Assembly (NCBI RefSeq): GCF_004332295.1 | Contig: NZ_RXLP01000026.1 | Location: forward strand, 210,155 to 242,656 | Length of the DNA stretch: 32,502 nucleotides | From: Alloscardovia theropitheci | Lineage (GTDB): Bacteria; Actinomycetota; Actinomycetes; Actinomycetales; Bifidobacteriaceae | Direction of reading: 5' to 3' | Shown here: in pieces, positions 1 through 8,122 of the stretch | Numbering within the stretch: position 1 is the stretch's first letter | Layout: each line of letters starts with the position of its first letter | Notes under the pieces: model-generated | Database searches by the model: none | What the model was told of the DNA's origin: nothing | What the model saw: only the letters and a program-made list of their open reading frames with translations | Program-made: the position numbers and the translations under genes

Positions 1-242
1 TGAAGACCTTCATCCTTAAAATATCCACGTTCGGCAGCAATGTACGCGCCGATATGATTCGTATCCGGTATCCAGCTAAGCATGAAGGTGACATTTTTTA
101 ATCCTTCTGCATTGCGTGAGGAATTAGTTTGACCACATGCCGCAAGAGAAATCGCTAATAGAGAAGCAATAACGGCACTAGTGGCGGATAAAAGAAGTTT
201 TCTTAATGACTGCTTTCGCATTCTACGTGTTCGTGGCATCAT
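1..242 (-). CDS. ABC transporter substrate-binding lipoprotein, NMT1/THI5-like (partial, 5' end only)
   Basis: Only the first 80 codons are in the window and the gene runs off the left edge. The N-terminus is basic, followed by a hydrophobic stretch and a lipobox LAAC with Cys36, so it should be a membrane-anchored lipoprotein. The mature part contains VTFMLSW, then GAYIAAERGYFKDEGL, the typical opening of NMT1/THI5 (SsuA/ThiY-like) periplasmic-binding domains. These bind small ligands such as pyrimidine thiamin precursors, riboflavin or sulfonates; the ligand cannot be told from this fragment. Two adjacent ATGs (242 and 239) are possible starts, and the upstream ribosome-binding site is weak. 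No TPP riboswitch core is visible in the leader. Confidence 0.8.
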   Translation of the reverse strand, partial: MMPRTRRMRKQSLRKLLLSATSAVIASLLAISLAACGQTNSSRNAEGLKNVTFMLSWIPDTNHIGAYIAAERGYFKDEGL

Positions 243-344
243 GAACCTATTCTTTCGCTATATTTCTTGCCATTTTTAGAGAAAAGTACGCCAGAAATAC
301 CAAGGGTCGTACTCTTCGCTCTACTGATAATAGTAGGAATGAAA

Positions 345-373
345 AGTATACAATTAAACATGCCCATTCTCAA
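345..373 (-). promoter_or_regulatory. Candidate sigma70-type promoter of the NMT1/THI5-like gene
   Basis: On the minus strand TTGAGA (plus positions 368-373) and TATACT (345-350) are separated by exactly 17 bp. The -35 lies in the loop and right arm of the lysA terminator hairpin. The predicted leader is about 95 nt and can form a stem AGTACG/CGTACT (285-290 with 308-313). Confidence 0.5.
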
Positions 374-388
374 TAAGGAATGGGCATG
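350..388 (-). terminator. Rho-independent terminator of lysA
   Basis: Perfect 11-bp inverted repeat CATGCCCATTC (359-369) and GAATGGGCATG (378-388) with an 8-nt loop. On the minus strand it is followed by TTTAATTG. It lies directly downstream of the lysA stop. Confidence 0.75.
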
Positions 389-421
389 CAGTACGTGCAT
401 AAATCACGCGAATAAGTCCCG

Positions 422-1876
422 TTATTCGCTCACATCAAGCGATAGTAAATCGTCGACAGTTTCACGTCGTATCATGACGTGAGTACCGTTGTTATCTACA
501 GCTACTACCGCCGGACGCAATAATTGATTGTAATTACTTGCCATAGTGCGCCCGTATGCTCCAGTAACTGGAACAGCAAGAAGATCGCCACGCTTCACAT
601 CTGACGGCAATGCAATATCATGAACTACAATGTCACCTGACTCACAGTGCGAACCCACAATTCTTGCAGAAATAGTATCGTGTGATCCTTGGCGATTTAC
701 AATACGCGCTGTATATTGCGCTCCGTAAAGTGCCGGGCGAATATTATCGCTCATGCCGCCATCTACACTGACGTATACTCTTTGCTTACCTTCGCCTAAA
801 TCTACTGTTTTTACCGTTCCAACTCGATACAAGGTATAGCCAGCAGGGGCTACAATCCAACGCCCTGGTTCGAAACTGACAATTGGCAATGGCAATCCTG
901 CGCGCGTAGAGTCTAATTTAATCGCTTGAGCAATGCGTTCCATAGTCTCACGAATATCCATTGAAGCATCACCCTCTACGTATGCCACGGAATATCCACC
1001 GCCTAAATCAATTTCTGGAACCACGTAGCCATCGGTGGCATAGAACGCACGGCGTAACACCATGACACGCTGTGCTGCCTCGATAAAAGCATCCGCATCA
1101 TGAATCTGCGATCCAATGTGAGAATGAATGCCTACTAATTCCAAATCGTGTGAAAGTTCAAGGCATGAATGTAACGCATGAACCGCAGGCCCATGTGCTA
1201 CGTCATCGAAGAACTGAGCAGACTGAATATCAGAGACATCGCTGTGATCCGCCGGAAGTAACGATATTCCAAATTTTTGATCTTCATGAGCGGTGGAAAT
1301 ATATTCATGTCCACCAGCATGAACGCCTACGGTCACTCGAACCATAACGCGGGCGCGTTTACCAAGTTCATGCGCTATGCGTGCAATTCGTTCTGGTTCA
1401 TGTGGCTCATCAATAACGATTTTGTCGAAATCATTTTCAATAGCTAAACGAATCTCGTCATCGGTCTTATTGTTTCCGTGAAGCACAAGCTTTCTTCCAG
1501 GAATTCCTGCTGCAAGAGCAATTTTCATCTCTCCCCATGTGCATGTATCGACATACATGCCCTGCTCGGTAACAATTCGCGCAATTTCTTTAGACAGGAA
1601 TGCTTTTCCGGCAAAGCTAACATGAGTTGTTGCATTCACGAATGCTTCTTGCACAGTACGAACAAAGTAATTTGCACGCTCTGCCACATCCACAGTATCC
1701 ATAACATACAGTGGAGTACCATACTGCTGTGCCAATTGCTCGCACGAGTATCCGCGATCAGACGCAATACCAGAATTCGTATCGAATTGAACTCCCTGTG
1801 GCCAAATACGTGTGATATCCGGCATATACGTTTCTTGTGTAACTTTATCCGTTTCGTATGTACCAGCTGCCATCAT
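422..1876 (-). CDS. lysA: Diaminopimelate decarboxylase
   Basis: This PLP-dependent enzyme decarboxylates meso-diaminopimelate to L-lysine, the last step of lysine synthesis in the cytosol. The 484-residue product has the fold-III decarboxylase signatures: the PLP lysine in FAGKAFLS (K91), HSHIGSQ at 251-257, GGGY at 292-295, EPGR at 336-339, the CESGD motif with catalytic Cys411, and GAYGRTMASNYN at 439-450. The length is normal for actinobacterial LysA. The start has an AAAGGA ribosome-binding site, with a second in-frame ATG immediately after. It follows argS in the same direction with about 230 bp between them; argS-lysA pairing is common in actinobacteria, where hom and thrB often follow. 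Here the next gene is unrelated and a terminator intervenes. Confidence 0.96.
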   Translation of the reverse strand: MMAAGTYETDKVTQETYMPDITRIWPQGVQFDTNSGIASDRGYSCEQLAQQYGTPLYVMDTVDVAERANYFVRTVQEAFVNATTHVSFAGKAFLSKEIARIVTEQGMYVDTCTWGEMKIALAAGIPGRKLVLHGNNKTDDEIRLAIENDFDKIVIDEPHEPERIARIAHELGKRARVMVRVTVGVHAGGHEYISTAHEDQKFGISLLPADHSDVSDIQSAQFFDDVAHGPAVHALHSCLELSHDLELVGIHSHIGSQIHDADAFIEAAQRVMVLRRAFYATDGYVVPEIDLGGGYSVAYVEGDASMDIRETMERIAQAIKLDSTRAGLPLPIVSFEPGRWIVAPAGYTLYRVGTVKTVDLGEGKQRVYVSVDGGMSDNIRPALYGAQYTARIVNRQGSHDTISARIVGSHCESGDIVVHDIALPSDVKRGDLLAVPVTGAYGRTMASNYNQLLRPAVVAVDNNGTHVMIRRETVDDLLSLDVSE

Positions 1877-1924
1877 AAAAATCCTTTTGTCTACAAATAA
1901 TCAAATAATGTTGTGCGCCAATTA

Positions 1925-1954
1925 TTCTCATATTCTCATTCTCATTCATGAGAA
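1925..1954. repeat. TTCTCAT repeat cluster upstream of lysA
   Basis: TTCTCAT occurs three times as direct repeats (1925-1931, 1933-1939, 1939-1945), followed by the inverted copy ATGAGAA (1948-1954). The last pair forms a 16-bp palindrome with a 2-nt centre. It sits 50-80 bp upstream of the lysA start and could be a regulator-binding site; no known operator is recognised. Confidence 0.4.
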
Positions 1955-1974
1955 ATTAGAGAAATACTATTAAA

Positions 1975-2027
1975 TATTTATGCGAAAGCGTTGGTCCGCA
2001 GAAATAATATCAAGCTAACCAACGCTT
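1975..2027 (-). terminator. Probable terminator of argS
   Basis: Perfect 10-bp inverted repeat AAGCGTTGGT (1986-1995) and ACCAACGCTT (2018-2027) with a 22-nt loop. On the minus strand it is followed by a T/A-rich stretch. The long loop makes it a weaker candidate than the other hairpins in the window. Confidence 0.45.
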
Positions 2028-2104
2028 CACATCTCATATACTTCCCTTAGATTAGAAGTTTCTCCTCATCCACCTTTTCTAAGAGGAAATACTATACGTA
2101 TGAG

Positions 2105-3877
2105 TTACATCTTTTCTGGAGCACCCACACCAAGAAGTCCCAGAGCATTCTTGAGAATCTGACCTGCAGCATCGTTGAGCTTGAGTCGTGCTGCTGCACG
2201 AGCAGGCTGCGGATTCTTCGCAATTTCAATTGCACCAGCATCATCGCGAGAAGCCTCTGCATCTGTGAGTGCCATAGGAACCACACGCTCAGCCGCATAC
2301 CACTTGTGATACTTACCTGCAAGCTCTTCTGCGTAGTGAGCCAAACGATGAGGCTCACGCAAATCACCAGCTGTCATTACTACAGCTGGATAGAGAGCCA
2401 ACTGTGCAAGAAGCTCAGAATCAGCTGGAGTATCAAGCAGACTCAAGTCTGCACCTTCATAACTAATTCCTGCAGCAGCTGCATTGCGATCTACGTTCTG
2501 AGAACGAGCGTATGCATACTGTACGTAGTACACAGGATTATCATTTGTGTGGGAAGCCAGCAAACCTAAATCAATATCAAGGTTCTGATTATAGGAAGTG
2601 CGTGCAAGTGAGTAACGAGCAGCATCCACGCCAATTGCATCAATCAAATCATCGATGATAACAACATTTCCAGCACGCTTACTCATACGAACAGGAGTGC
2701 CATCCTTGAGTACGTTAACCATCTGTCCAATAAGAATCTGCATATTCTTACCGGGCTCATCACCGAATGCTGCGCACAAAGCCATCATACGACCAATATA
2801 ACCATGGTGGTCTGCTCCAAGCATGTAGATTGCTACATCAGCCGGATCTACTGGACGACGACGCTTATTCAAATAATATGCAAGATCAGCAGCAATATAT
2901 GCAGCTTCTCCATCGGACTTGATGACTACACGATCCTTGTCATCGCCATACTTTGTGGACGCAAACCATGTAGCACCATCATGCTCATAAATATCACCTT
3001 GAGCACGCAGTTCTTTGATAGCACGATCTACATCGCCTGACTCATAGAGAGAGTTTTCGTGGAAATAGACATCGAAATCAACACGGAAGTCCTTCATAGA
3101 CTTCTTAATTTCATCGAACATCATTGGGACTGCACGCTTGCGGAATTCTTCACGTTGCTGCGAGTCACCTTCGGAACCATCTTCATCAGTAACACGTGGA
3201 AGAGAAAGGATATCAACACCATCCGCTTTAGCCTCTTCGATTACTCGTGCAGCAATATCGTCGATATAAGCTCCCTTGTAGCCATCTTCAGGAGTTTCTT
3301 CTCCGTGTGCAGCTGCTACAAGTGACTTAGCGAAACGATCAATCTGAATACCGTGATCGTTGAAGTAGTATTCACGTACAACCTTGGAGCCGTTTGCTTC
3401 CAAAACGCGAGCCATCGAATCGCCTACGGCTGCCCAACGTGTACCACCAATATGGATAGGACCAGTAGGGTTTGCGGATACGAATTCAAGATTCAAGGTC
3501 TGCCCAGCAAGGTGATCGTTAGTACCAAACGCATCATTTTGTTCAAGTACGGTATCAACAATTGCCGCAGCAGAAGCCGTATCAAGAACGATATTAATAA
3601 ATCCAGGACCTGCAATATCTACGCTCTTAATACCGTCAGCCTTCTCAAGCTCTTGAGCAAAAAGAGTTGCGAAATCGCGAGGTGCCATTCCAGCTTTCTT
3701 TGCTAACTGCATAGCGATATTTGTGGACCAGTCGCCATGTGCGCGGTCCTTTGGTCGCATAACAGCAAGCTTTTCAACTGGTGGAATCTGTTCAAGGGTC
3801 AATTCGCCTGCTTTTCCGGCATTAACGAGCTCGGTGGCGATATCAAAAATTAACTGTGCAAGTGCTTCTGGACTCAT
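2105..3877 (-). CDS. argS: Arginyl-tRNA synthetase
   Basis: This class I aminoacyl-tRNA synthetase charges tRNA-Arg with arginine in the cytosol. From the ATG at 3877 the protein has 590 residues, normal for the family. Visible signatures are an N-terminal additional domain (about 1-115), the HIGH-type motif HIGG at 142-145 in ANPTGPIHIGG, the ADHHGY segment near 355, the KMSKS-type motif MSKRAGN at 398-404, and a C-terminal DALR anticodon-binding domain ending LLGVGAPEKM. An in-frame TTG at 3910 would add 11 residues, but the ATG matches the family start better. No Shine-Dalgarno sequence precedes the ATG. Instead TAAAAT (3885-3890) lies 7 nt upstream, which suggests a leaderless mRNA. lysA follows on the same strand. 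Confidence 0.96.
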   Translation of the reverse strand: MSPEALAQLIFDIATELVNAGKAGELTLEQIPPVEKLAVMRPKDRAHGDWSTNIAMQLAKKAGMAPRDFATLFAQELEKADGIKSVDIAGPGFINIVLDTASAAAIVDTVLEQNDAFGTNDHLAGQTLNLEFVSANPTGPIHIGGTRWAAVGDSMARVLEANGSKVVREYYFNDHGIQIDRFAKSLVAAAHGEETPEDGYKGAYIDDIAARVIEEAKADGVDILSLPRVTDEDGSEGDSQQREEFRKRAVPMMFDEIKKSMKDFRVDFDVYFHENSLYESGDVDRAIKELRAQGDIYEHDGATWFASTKYGDDKDRVVIKSDGEAAYIAADLAYYLNKRRRPVDPADVAIYMLGADHHGYIGRMMALCAAFGDEPGKNMQILIGQMVNVLKDGTPVRMSKRAGNVVIIDDLIDAIGVDAARYSLARTSYNQNLDIDLGLLASHTNDNPVYYVQYAYARSQNVDRNAAAAGISYEGADLSLLDTPADSELLAQLALYPAVVMTAGDLREPHRLAHYAEELAGKYHKWYAAERVVPMALTDAEASRDDAGAIEIAKNPQPARAAARLKLNDAAGQILKNALGLLGVGAPEKM

Positions 3878-4004
3878 AGGCTTTATTTTACTGGTTACTC
3901 TATACAGCAAAATGGCGATTTCGCGTATTTTTCCATGCGTGTCGGGTTTTATTTTCGATACTTTGTGGAAGTGAATCTATCCATGGCTTATCTCAGCATA
4001 AAAC

Positions 4005-4041
4005 CTTGCATGTGGACATGCCTTTGACTCTCAAAGGCAAG
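4005..4041 (-). other. Compact three-way-junction-like inverted repeat upstream of argS
   Basis: In the minus-strand RNA these 37 nt can pair completely except for two loops. An outer CUUG/CAAG stem encloses a 7-bp hairpin (CCUUUGA, loop GAG, UCAAAGG) and a 4-bp hairpin (CAUG, loop UCCA, CAUG). It lies about 130 nt upstream of the argS ATG. Its role is unknown. It shows no T-box core sequence. Confidence 0.45.
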
Positions 4042-4233
4042 TATGACCTTTAGCAACTTTATAACAAATTCGTAACGATAGCAGAAATATAGTGAAACTG
4101 CAGTAGGAATACCGAATTGAAAGGGCTCTGCATTTGAAAATCCTACGAATATAGATTCGGATATCTTTTGTGCAAAACGGAGCGGTTTTATCTTTGTAAA
4201 GATGATTTCTTGACTTAAAAGTGACCTATTATG

Positions 4234-4279
4234 CACAAAACACAAAAGGGCCGGCCCGCAATTAATAGCAGACCAGCCC
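4234..4279 (-). terminator. Rho-independent terminator of the zinc-ribbon membrane protein gene
   Basis: Arms 4248-4259 and 4268-4279 form a 12-bp GC-rich stem on the minus strand, with three G-U pairs, an 8-nt loop and a TTTTGTGTTTTG tail. The G-U pairs form only in the minus-strand RNA, so the orientation is clear. Confidence 0.85.
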
Positions 4280-4333
4280 CCCCCTAGCCGACAATGCTTA
4301 GGTAAGTGATTTACCTGATGCAATCATACGAAA

Positions 4334-7285
4334 CTAGTTATCATTATCGAAGGTAACAGTCACCTTATCTCCGTCAATGTGATACTTTCCAAAGACGTAG
4401 TACGACGTAGTAGTATCGCTAGTTCGCCATTCGTCAAGCAATCTCCATTCATAAGTAATCTTCATGCTTCCATCAACATTTGTCATGAACGAAGACCCCG
4501 TCGTATTGATACGGCTTATAGTTGGATACTTCTCCACGCTCCACTGGAAGTTACGATAATCATCTTCACTACCAAAGGTATACGCACGGAATGGACACCC
4601 CTCTGGGCGAAGATCAGTTGACTTTGCGCATTCATCGATCTTGTCATGAATAGCATCGTTAATTGCATCTTCCAAAGCGTCCGTTGCATCTACGTCTAGC
4701 GAAGCATAACCACGATATTCTGTTGTAACAGTTACAGAAACGGCTTCAGCTTCCAAATACTTTGATTCAGGAATTGCTACCTTATACTTACCTGGATACA
4801 CCTTAAAGGTCATGTCATAATCAGTAGTTTTTGAAGCGTTCTTCTTGGTAACTTTCACACCATTAACTGTGATAGAGTCTGAAGCTTCAGATCCACTGAC
4901 TCGCAAATCTTGCACAAGAGCATCAGATATTGTCCAATTCTTGAAGACCAAGAATCGATTACCAGAAGAAGCGAGCTTCAAAGAACCTTCATAGGAATCG
5001 CCGTCAAGTGTATAGCTATATGACACCGAAGCACTTCCATCAGAATTATTAACAACGTTGCCAGTATGAACATTGGAGATAGTAGTGTTATCGCCCTTTG
5101 CAGCAGCATTTGTGAGAAGTGCTTTCTTTGCAGAATCAACTCGTGGGTCAGCGATTGAGTTTGCCCTATCAAAGTCACCAGAAGAAATTGCTGAAAGATA
5201 GCTATCAGCCACACTCTTTGGACTAAATACAGTGGAATTCAATACGCCATAAAGAACACCAAGAAGAGCTACTACACCAGCAATTGCGCAGACGATAATA
5301 ACCGTGCGCTTAGTCTTAGGATTCATAGGCTGCTTTGTCATATATGCAGCTTGTGCATTGTTTGGCATACCTTGCATAACGCTCTGTTGTGCTGTTGCGT
5401 TAGGCACTTGTGCGGTTTGGGCAGATTGCGCAGCAAATCCTTGTGCAGTTTGCATCTGTACAGTCTGATCTAGATTTTGAGCCTGTGACTGAACTTGTGA
5501 CTGAACCTGAGACGACTGAACTTGTGGCTGAACCTCGTCAGATACATTTTGCGATGCTGATTGTGCGACATTTGGTTGCGATGCCTGCACTAGCGGAGTC
5601 GACGGCATTGCATCCGATGACGCTGAAGTCGATGATTGCGGCTGCATCTCTCCAAATGCTGATGTAGAAGCAGGAACAGCTGTTGCAGACATCGCGGCTT
5701 CGGCAGTAGCCGCTGCTACAGGAACTACAAGTACCGTACCGCCTACAATCAGACGCCACAATGCTGGCGCTGCTGTAATAATCTGTGTACCTACAGTTCG
5801 CGCAAGCGCCTCAATGATAAATACCCACACACCAATAATCAGGAATTGCCATGGAGCTGCCGAAATTGTCATTGTAGTCGATATACCCATCTGGGTTGCA
5901 TTCATCTGAACATTAACAATAAAGAATGCATAAGAAACGACAAACCAAATTCCAGCTGCACAGGCCGGCGCCTTCCATGAATGCTGCCATCCCGCGTAGG
6001 CAGGATCATACATATTTCTTGCTGCAAGACGCAATGCAAGGTATAGCACCATAAGGATAAAGAGGACAATGATAATCCACAAAATCCATCCGCCAGTTTG
6101 ATTCATCATGCTAAATACATTTAGTGAGCTATCACTAGTGGATGCACCACCCGCATTCGTCGCAATTGTACCAAAAGAAGCGACTGTTATGATAAATCCA
6201 GCAAGCATCGGAACGAGCATCGTAATTGCTGTAAGGATATTAATATTTGATCCAGAAATTCCTGTGAGAATTGCAAACACTAATGCGACAACAAATGCGA
6301 ATACCGTGAAATATACAGTAACTTCTACGACTGTTCGCACAAAACCACGACTACGTCGCATCCAATCCCAGAAAGCAGTAAATACATTATTTTTCTGAGT
6401 TGGTACATTCGCCAATGCATATCCTGTTAATGATCCAAGAAGGGCGATAAGTGCAGGCATAAAGAAAGTACGAGCCGTTGAACCTGTTAATTGCGCAACT
6501 CCGGCGATATTTGCATTTAAAGTAAACCCGAAGATAAGGTAAATGATACCTGTTATTACACCTGAGATAACTGAGCTGAGAACACCAGTCCAGCGAAGTT
6601 TTATAGCATTCTTACGACCAAACCAAAATGCTCCATATGCACTACCAATCACAAGTGCCACGCCGGAGAGCATGATTGGGGTCCATATCTCAATTCCCAT
6701 TCCCGTTCCAGAGAATGAAATTGAACCCGAAGCACCAAAGATTAAGGACACTACAAAAGCTTGGAAGAAGTCAATTCCATTAGCTTCAAGACTTTGCAAT
6801 GAACTTGATAATCCAGGAAGTGAAGAAGTGCCAGGCAAAGATTGGAGAGTCATAAGACCTACTGCAGCAATCATTGCAATAATTGCGGAAGCGACAAATC
6901 CTATAGCTACAGACACACCGATTGAAACCCATGTAGATACCTGAGTCATCTGCTGAACGATAGGATTGACCGGCTTTTGTTGCATAGCAGGCGCTCCAGC
7001 GAAGGTTTGATTTGGCTGAATAGCATTAAACTGCTGTGCAGAATTCATCTGCACTGGATTCACTTGTGCTTGGCCCACCTGTGGAACAAATTGAGGTGCT
7101 GCTTGAACATTATTTACTTCAGGCTGTTGATCAGTTTGTGATGTCTGTGCTGCTTGTGGCGCCTGTGCTGCTTGTGGCGTTCCGGATGGATTATAACCAC
7201 TCAAATCCTGTGGTAGCACGTTATTACATACAGGGCAGTAAGTTGCTGTTGGAGCAACTTGCGCGCCGCAGTGAGGACAACGCAT
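4334..7285 (-). CDS. Zinc-ribbon, multi-pass membrane protein with Gln-rich linker and extracytoplasmic C-terminal domain
   Basis: A 983-residue protein of unknown function. It opens with a cytosolic zinc ribbon, CPHC (3-6) and CPVC (17-20). A Gln/Pro/Ala-rich linker (about 30-110) leads to a hydrophobic block with roughly eight to ten helices (about 117-525). A second low-complexity linker rich in Gln, Ser and Ala (about 535-650) follows, then a single helix after the basic NPKTKR stretch (about 660-683). The last 300 residues should lie outside the cell; they open with a DUF4878/lumazine-like stretch (VADSYLSAISSGDFDRANSI) and end in a beta-rich region. The zinc ribbon plus membrane plus extracytoplasmic layout resembles TcaA/YvbJ-type envelope proteins, but the extra multi-pass block is unusual. 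It is a single-gene unit with its own terminator. Function is not assigned. Confidence 0.85.
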   Translation of the reverse strand: MRCPHCGAQVAPTATYCPVCNNVLPQDLSGYNPSGTPQAAQAPQAAQTSQTDQQPEVNNVQAAPQFVPQVGQAQVNPVQMNSAQQFNAIQPNQTFAGAPAMQQKPVNPIVQQMTQVSTWVSIGVSVAIGFVASAIIAMIAAVGLMTLQSLPGTSSLPGLSSSLQSLEANGIDFFQAFVVSLIFGASGSISFSGTGMGIEIWTPIMLSGVALVIGSAYGAFWFGRKNAIKLRWTGVLSSVISGVITGIIYLIFGFTLNANIAGVAQLTGSTARTFFMPALIALLGSLTGYALANVPTQKNNVFTAFWDWMRRSRGFVRTVVEVTVYFTVFAFVVALVFAILTGISGSNINILTAITMLVPMLAGFIITVASFGTIATNAGGASTSDSSLNVFSMMNQTGGWILWIIIVLFILMVLYLALRLAARNMYDPAYAGWQHSWKAPACAAGIWFVVSYAFFIVNVQMNATQMGISTTMTISAAPWQFLIIGVWVFIIEALARTVGTQIITAAPALWRLIVGGTVLVVPVAAATAEAAMSATAVPASTSAFGEMQPQSSTSASSDAMPSTPLVQASQPNVAQSASQNVSDEVQPQVQSSQVQSQVQSQAQNLDQTVQMQTAQGFAAQSAQTAQVPNATAQQSVMQGMPNNAQAAYMTKQPMNPKTKRTVIIVCAIAGVVALLGVLYGVLNSTVFSPKSVADSYLSAISSGDFDRANSIADPRVDSAKKALLTNAAAKGDNTTISNVHTGNVVNNSDGSASVSYSYTLDGDSYEGSLKLASSGNRFLVFKNWTISDALVQDLRVSGSEASDSITVNGVKVTKKNASKTTDYDMTFKVYPGKYKVAIPESKYLEAEAVSVTVTTEYRGYASLDVDATDALEDAINDAIHDKIDECAKSTDLRPEGCPFRAYTFGSEDDYRNFQWSVEKYPTISRINTTGSSFMTNVDGSMKITYEWRLLDEWRTSDTTTSYYVFGKYHIDGDKVTVTFDNDN
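5484..5530 (-). repeat. Short tandem repeats encoding the Gln/Ser/Val linker
   Basis: TGTGACTGAAC recurs at 5484-5494 and 5496-5506 with 12-bp period, followed by degenerate copies. It encodes the QVQSQVQSQ-type stretch of the second linker in the zinc-ribbon protein. Linker length could vary between strains by slippage. Confidence 0.55.
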
Positions 7286-7497
7286 GATTCTCTCTTTCTT
7301 CTTTCGGATTCTCTCAATTTTTTATAGAAATAAAAATCTTCCCTTTAAAAGGGTACAGCAATACCACTAAAAACTAAATTTTTTGTAATAAAATACATAC
7401 CTCTGTAAACAGGGACTCATAATTTTAACGGTTTAATACAACCATGCACCCCACCGCTCTTGCGCACACTCCTTTGTATGTGAGCAAAACCTGTTAC

Positions 7498-7535
7498 AAA
7501 ACGTGTGGGGCAAGAAATAATTTCCTTGCCCCACA
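7498..7535 (-). terminator. Rho-independent terminator of ridA
   Basis: Perfect 11-bp stem TGTGGGGCAAG (7504-7514) and CTTGCCCCACA (7525-7535) with a 10-nt loop. On the minus strand a CGTTTTG tail follows. It starts about 20 bp after the ridA stop. Confidence 0.8.
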
Positions 7536-7553
7536 AGCACAATCACACAATCG

Positions 7554-7949
7554 TTAATCAACTACCGCAATTGCGTCAATTTCTACGACTGCTCCTGGTT
7601 TCGGAATCACGTTAGAACCAAATGCCACACGAGCAGGCTTGACAGTATCTTCACCAGAGAAATACTGTGCATATACTTCATTAATCTCTGCAAAATCATT
7701 AGCATTTTGCATGTAAATGGTAGCACGCACAACTTTATCCATAGAGCTTCCTGCTGCTTCTAGAATCGCTGCGATGTTTTTCATCGCTTGATGAGTCTGC
7801 AATGCAGGAGTCGTTCCAGCAAGCTCACCTGTTTGTGGATCAATACCCAGCTGACCAGAAACGAAAACTAAACCATTCGCCTTGACAGCTTGGCTATAAG
7901 CCCCAAGAGCTTGTGGAGCTTGAGATGTGGACACTTCTTCAATCGCCAT
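7554..7949 (-). CDS. ridA: RidA family reactive-intermediate (enamine/imine) deaminase
   Basis: RidA hydrolyses reactive 2-aminoacrylate-type enamines and imines released by PLP enzymes, protecting other PLP enzymes; it works as a trimer in the cytosol. The 131-residue protein is full length for the family. It has the N-terminal APQALGAYSQAV segment with Tyr18, the SGQLG core, the substrate-carboxylate arginine in PAR (R107), and the C-terminal VEIDAIAV strand with Glu123/Asp125 near the active site. These match true RidA rather than the Rid subfamilies lacking the arginine. The ATG has a GGAG-type ribosome-binding site. It is a single-gene unit between the GH31 gene and the zinc-ribbon gene, with hairpins on both sides. 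Confidence 0.93.
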   Translation of the reverse strand: MAIEEVSTSQAPQALGAYSQAVKANGLVFVSGQLGIDPQTGELAGTTPALQTHQAMKNIAAILEAAGSSMDKVVRATIYMQNANDFAEINEVYAQYFSGEDTVKPARVAFGSNVIPKPGAVVEIDAIAVVD

Positions 7950-7984
7950 AATTTCTCCTTAACAAATCTTTCTTATGACAATAC

Positions 7985-8079
7985 AATGAGGACAACCTGA
8001 TGCTAACCAGATTGCCCTCATTTTCACATATCATGCTACTTCTACACAGATAGATAACTCTTGAAGTGCCTACTTCAAG
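7985..8079 (-). terminator. Tandem hairpins downstream of the GH31 gene
   Basis: Two stems are seen. The first in transcription order is CTTGAAGT (8060-8067) with ACTTCAAG (8072-8079), 8 bp with a 4-nt loop. The second has arms 7985-7999 and 8008-8022; on the minus strand the internal mismatches become G-U pairs, giving a 15-bp stem. Tails are poor in U, so the exact termination mode is uncertain. Confidence 0.6.
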
Positions 8080-8122
8080 CGACGACCATCCCTAGACGCA
8101 GCTCAAAATTCTGCGCCATGCG

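Larger units (their letters stand above)
3878..4333. other. Intergenic region upstream of argS: structured element and terminator, no gene
   Basis: An open frame runs through 3988-4323 on the minus strand, but it crosses a strong terminator and has no family resemblance, so no gene is called. Besides the terminator at 4234-4279, the region holds a compact folded element at 4005-4041 and TTGTTA-16-CATACT (plus 4040-4067) as a possible argS promoter. The TAAAAT close to the argS ATG is an alternative promoter. Confidence 0.5.

Noticed and set aside
243-344. Possible TPP riboswitch in the leader of the NMT1/THI5-like gene
   Set aside because: The family link suggested it, but the conserved CUGAGA and ACCUGAUCUGG-type cores are absent and the leader is short.
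1478-1900. Plus-strand frame antisense to lysA
   Set aside because: It overlaps a full, motif-complete lysA; its composition is Cys/His/Ser-rich, as expected of a shadow frame.
3878-4045. T-box riboswitch upstream of argS
   Set aside because: There is a foldable element, but no T-box bulge sequence (UGGNACC-type) or matching terminator/antiterminator pair.
3988-4323. Open frame of 111 codons on the minus strand between the zinc-ribbon gene and argS
   Set aside because: It runs straight through a strong terminator (4234-4279), has no ribosome-binding site and no family resemblance. It is better explained as a chance frame in a regulatory gap.
6108-6944. Plus-strand frames antisense to the zinc-ribbon membrane protein
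   Set aside because: They are complementary to hydrophobic helices of a continuous gene and show no motif or start signal.
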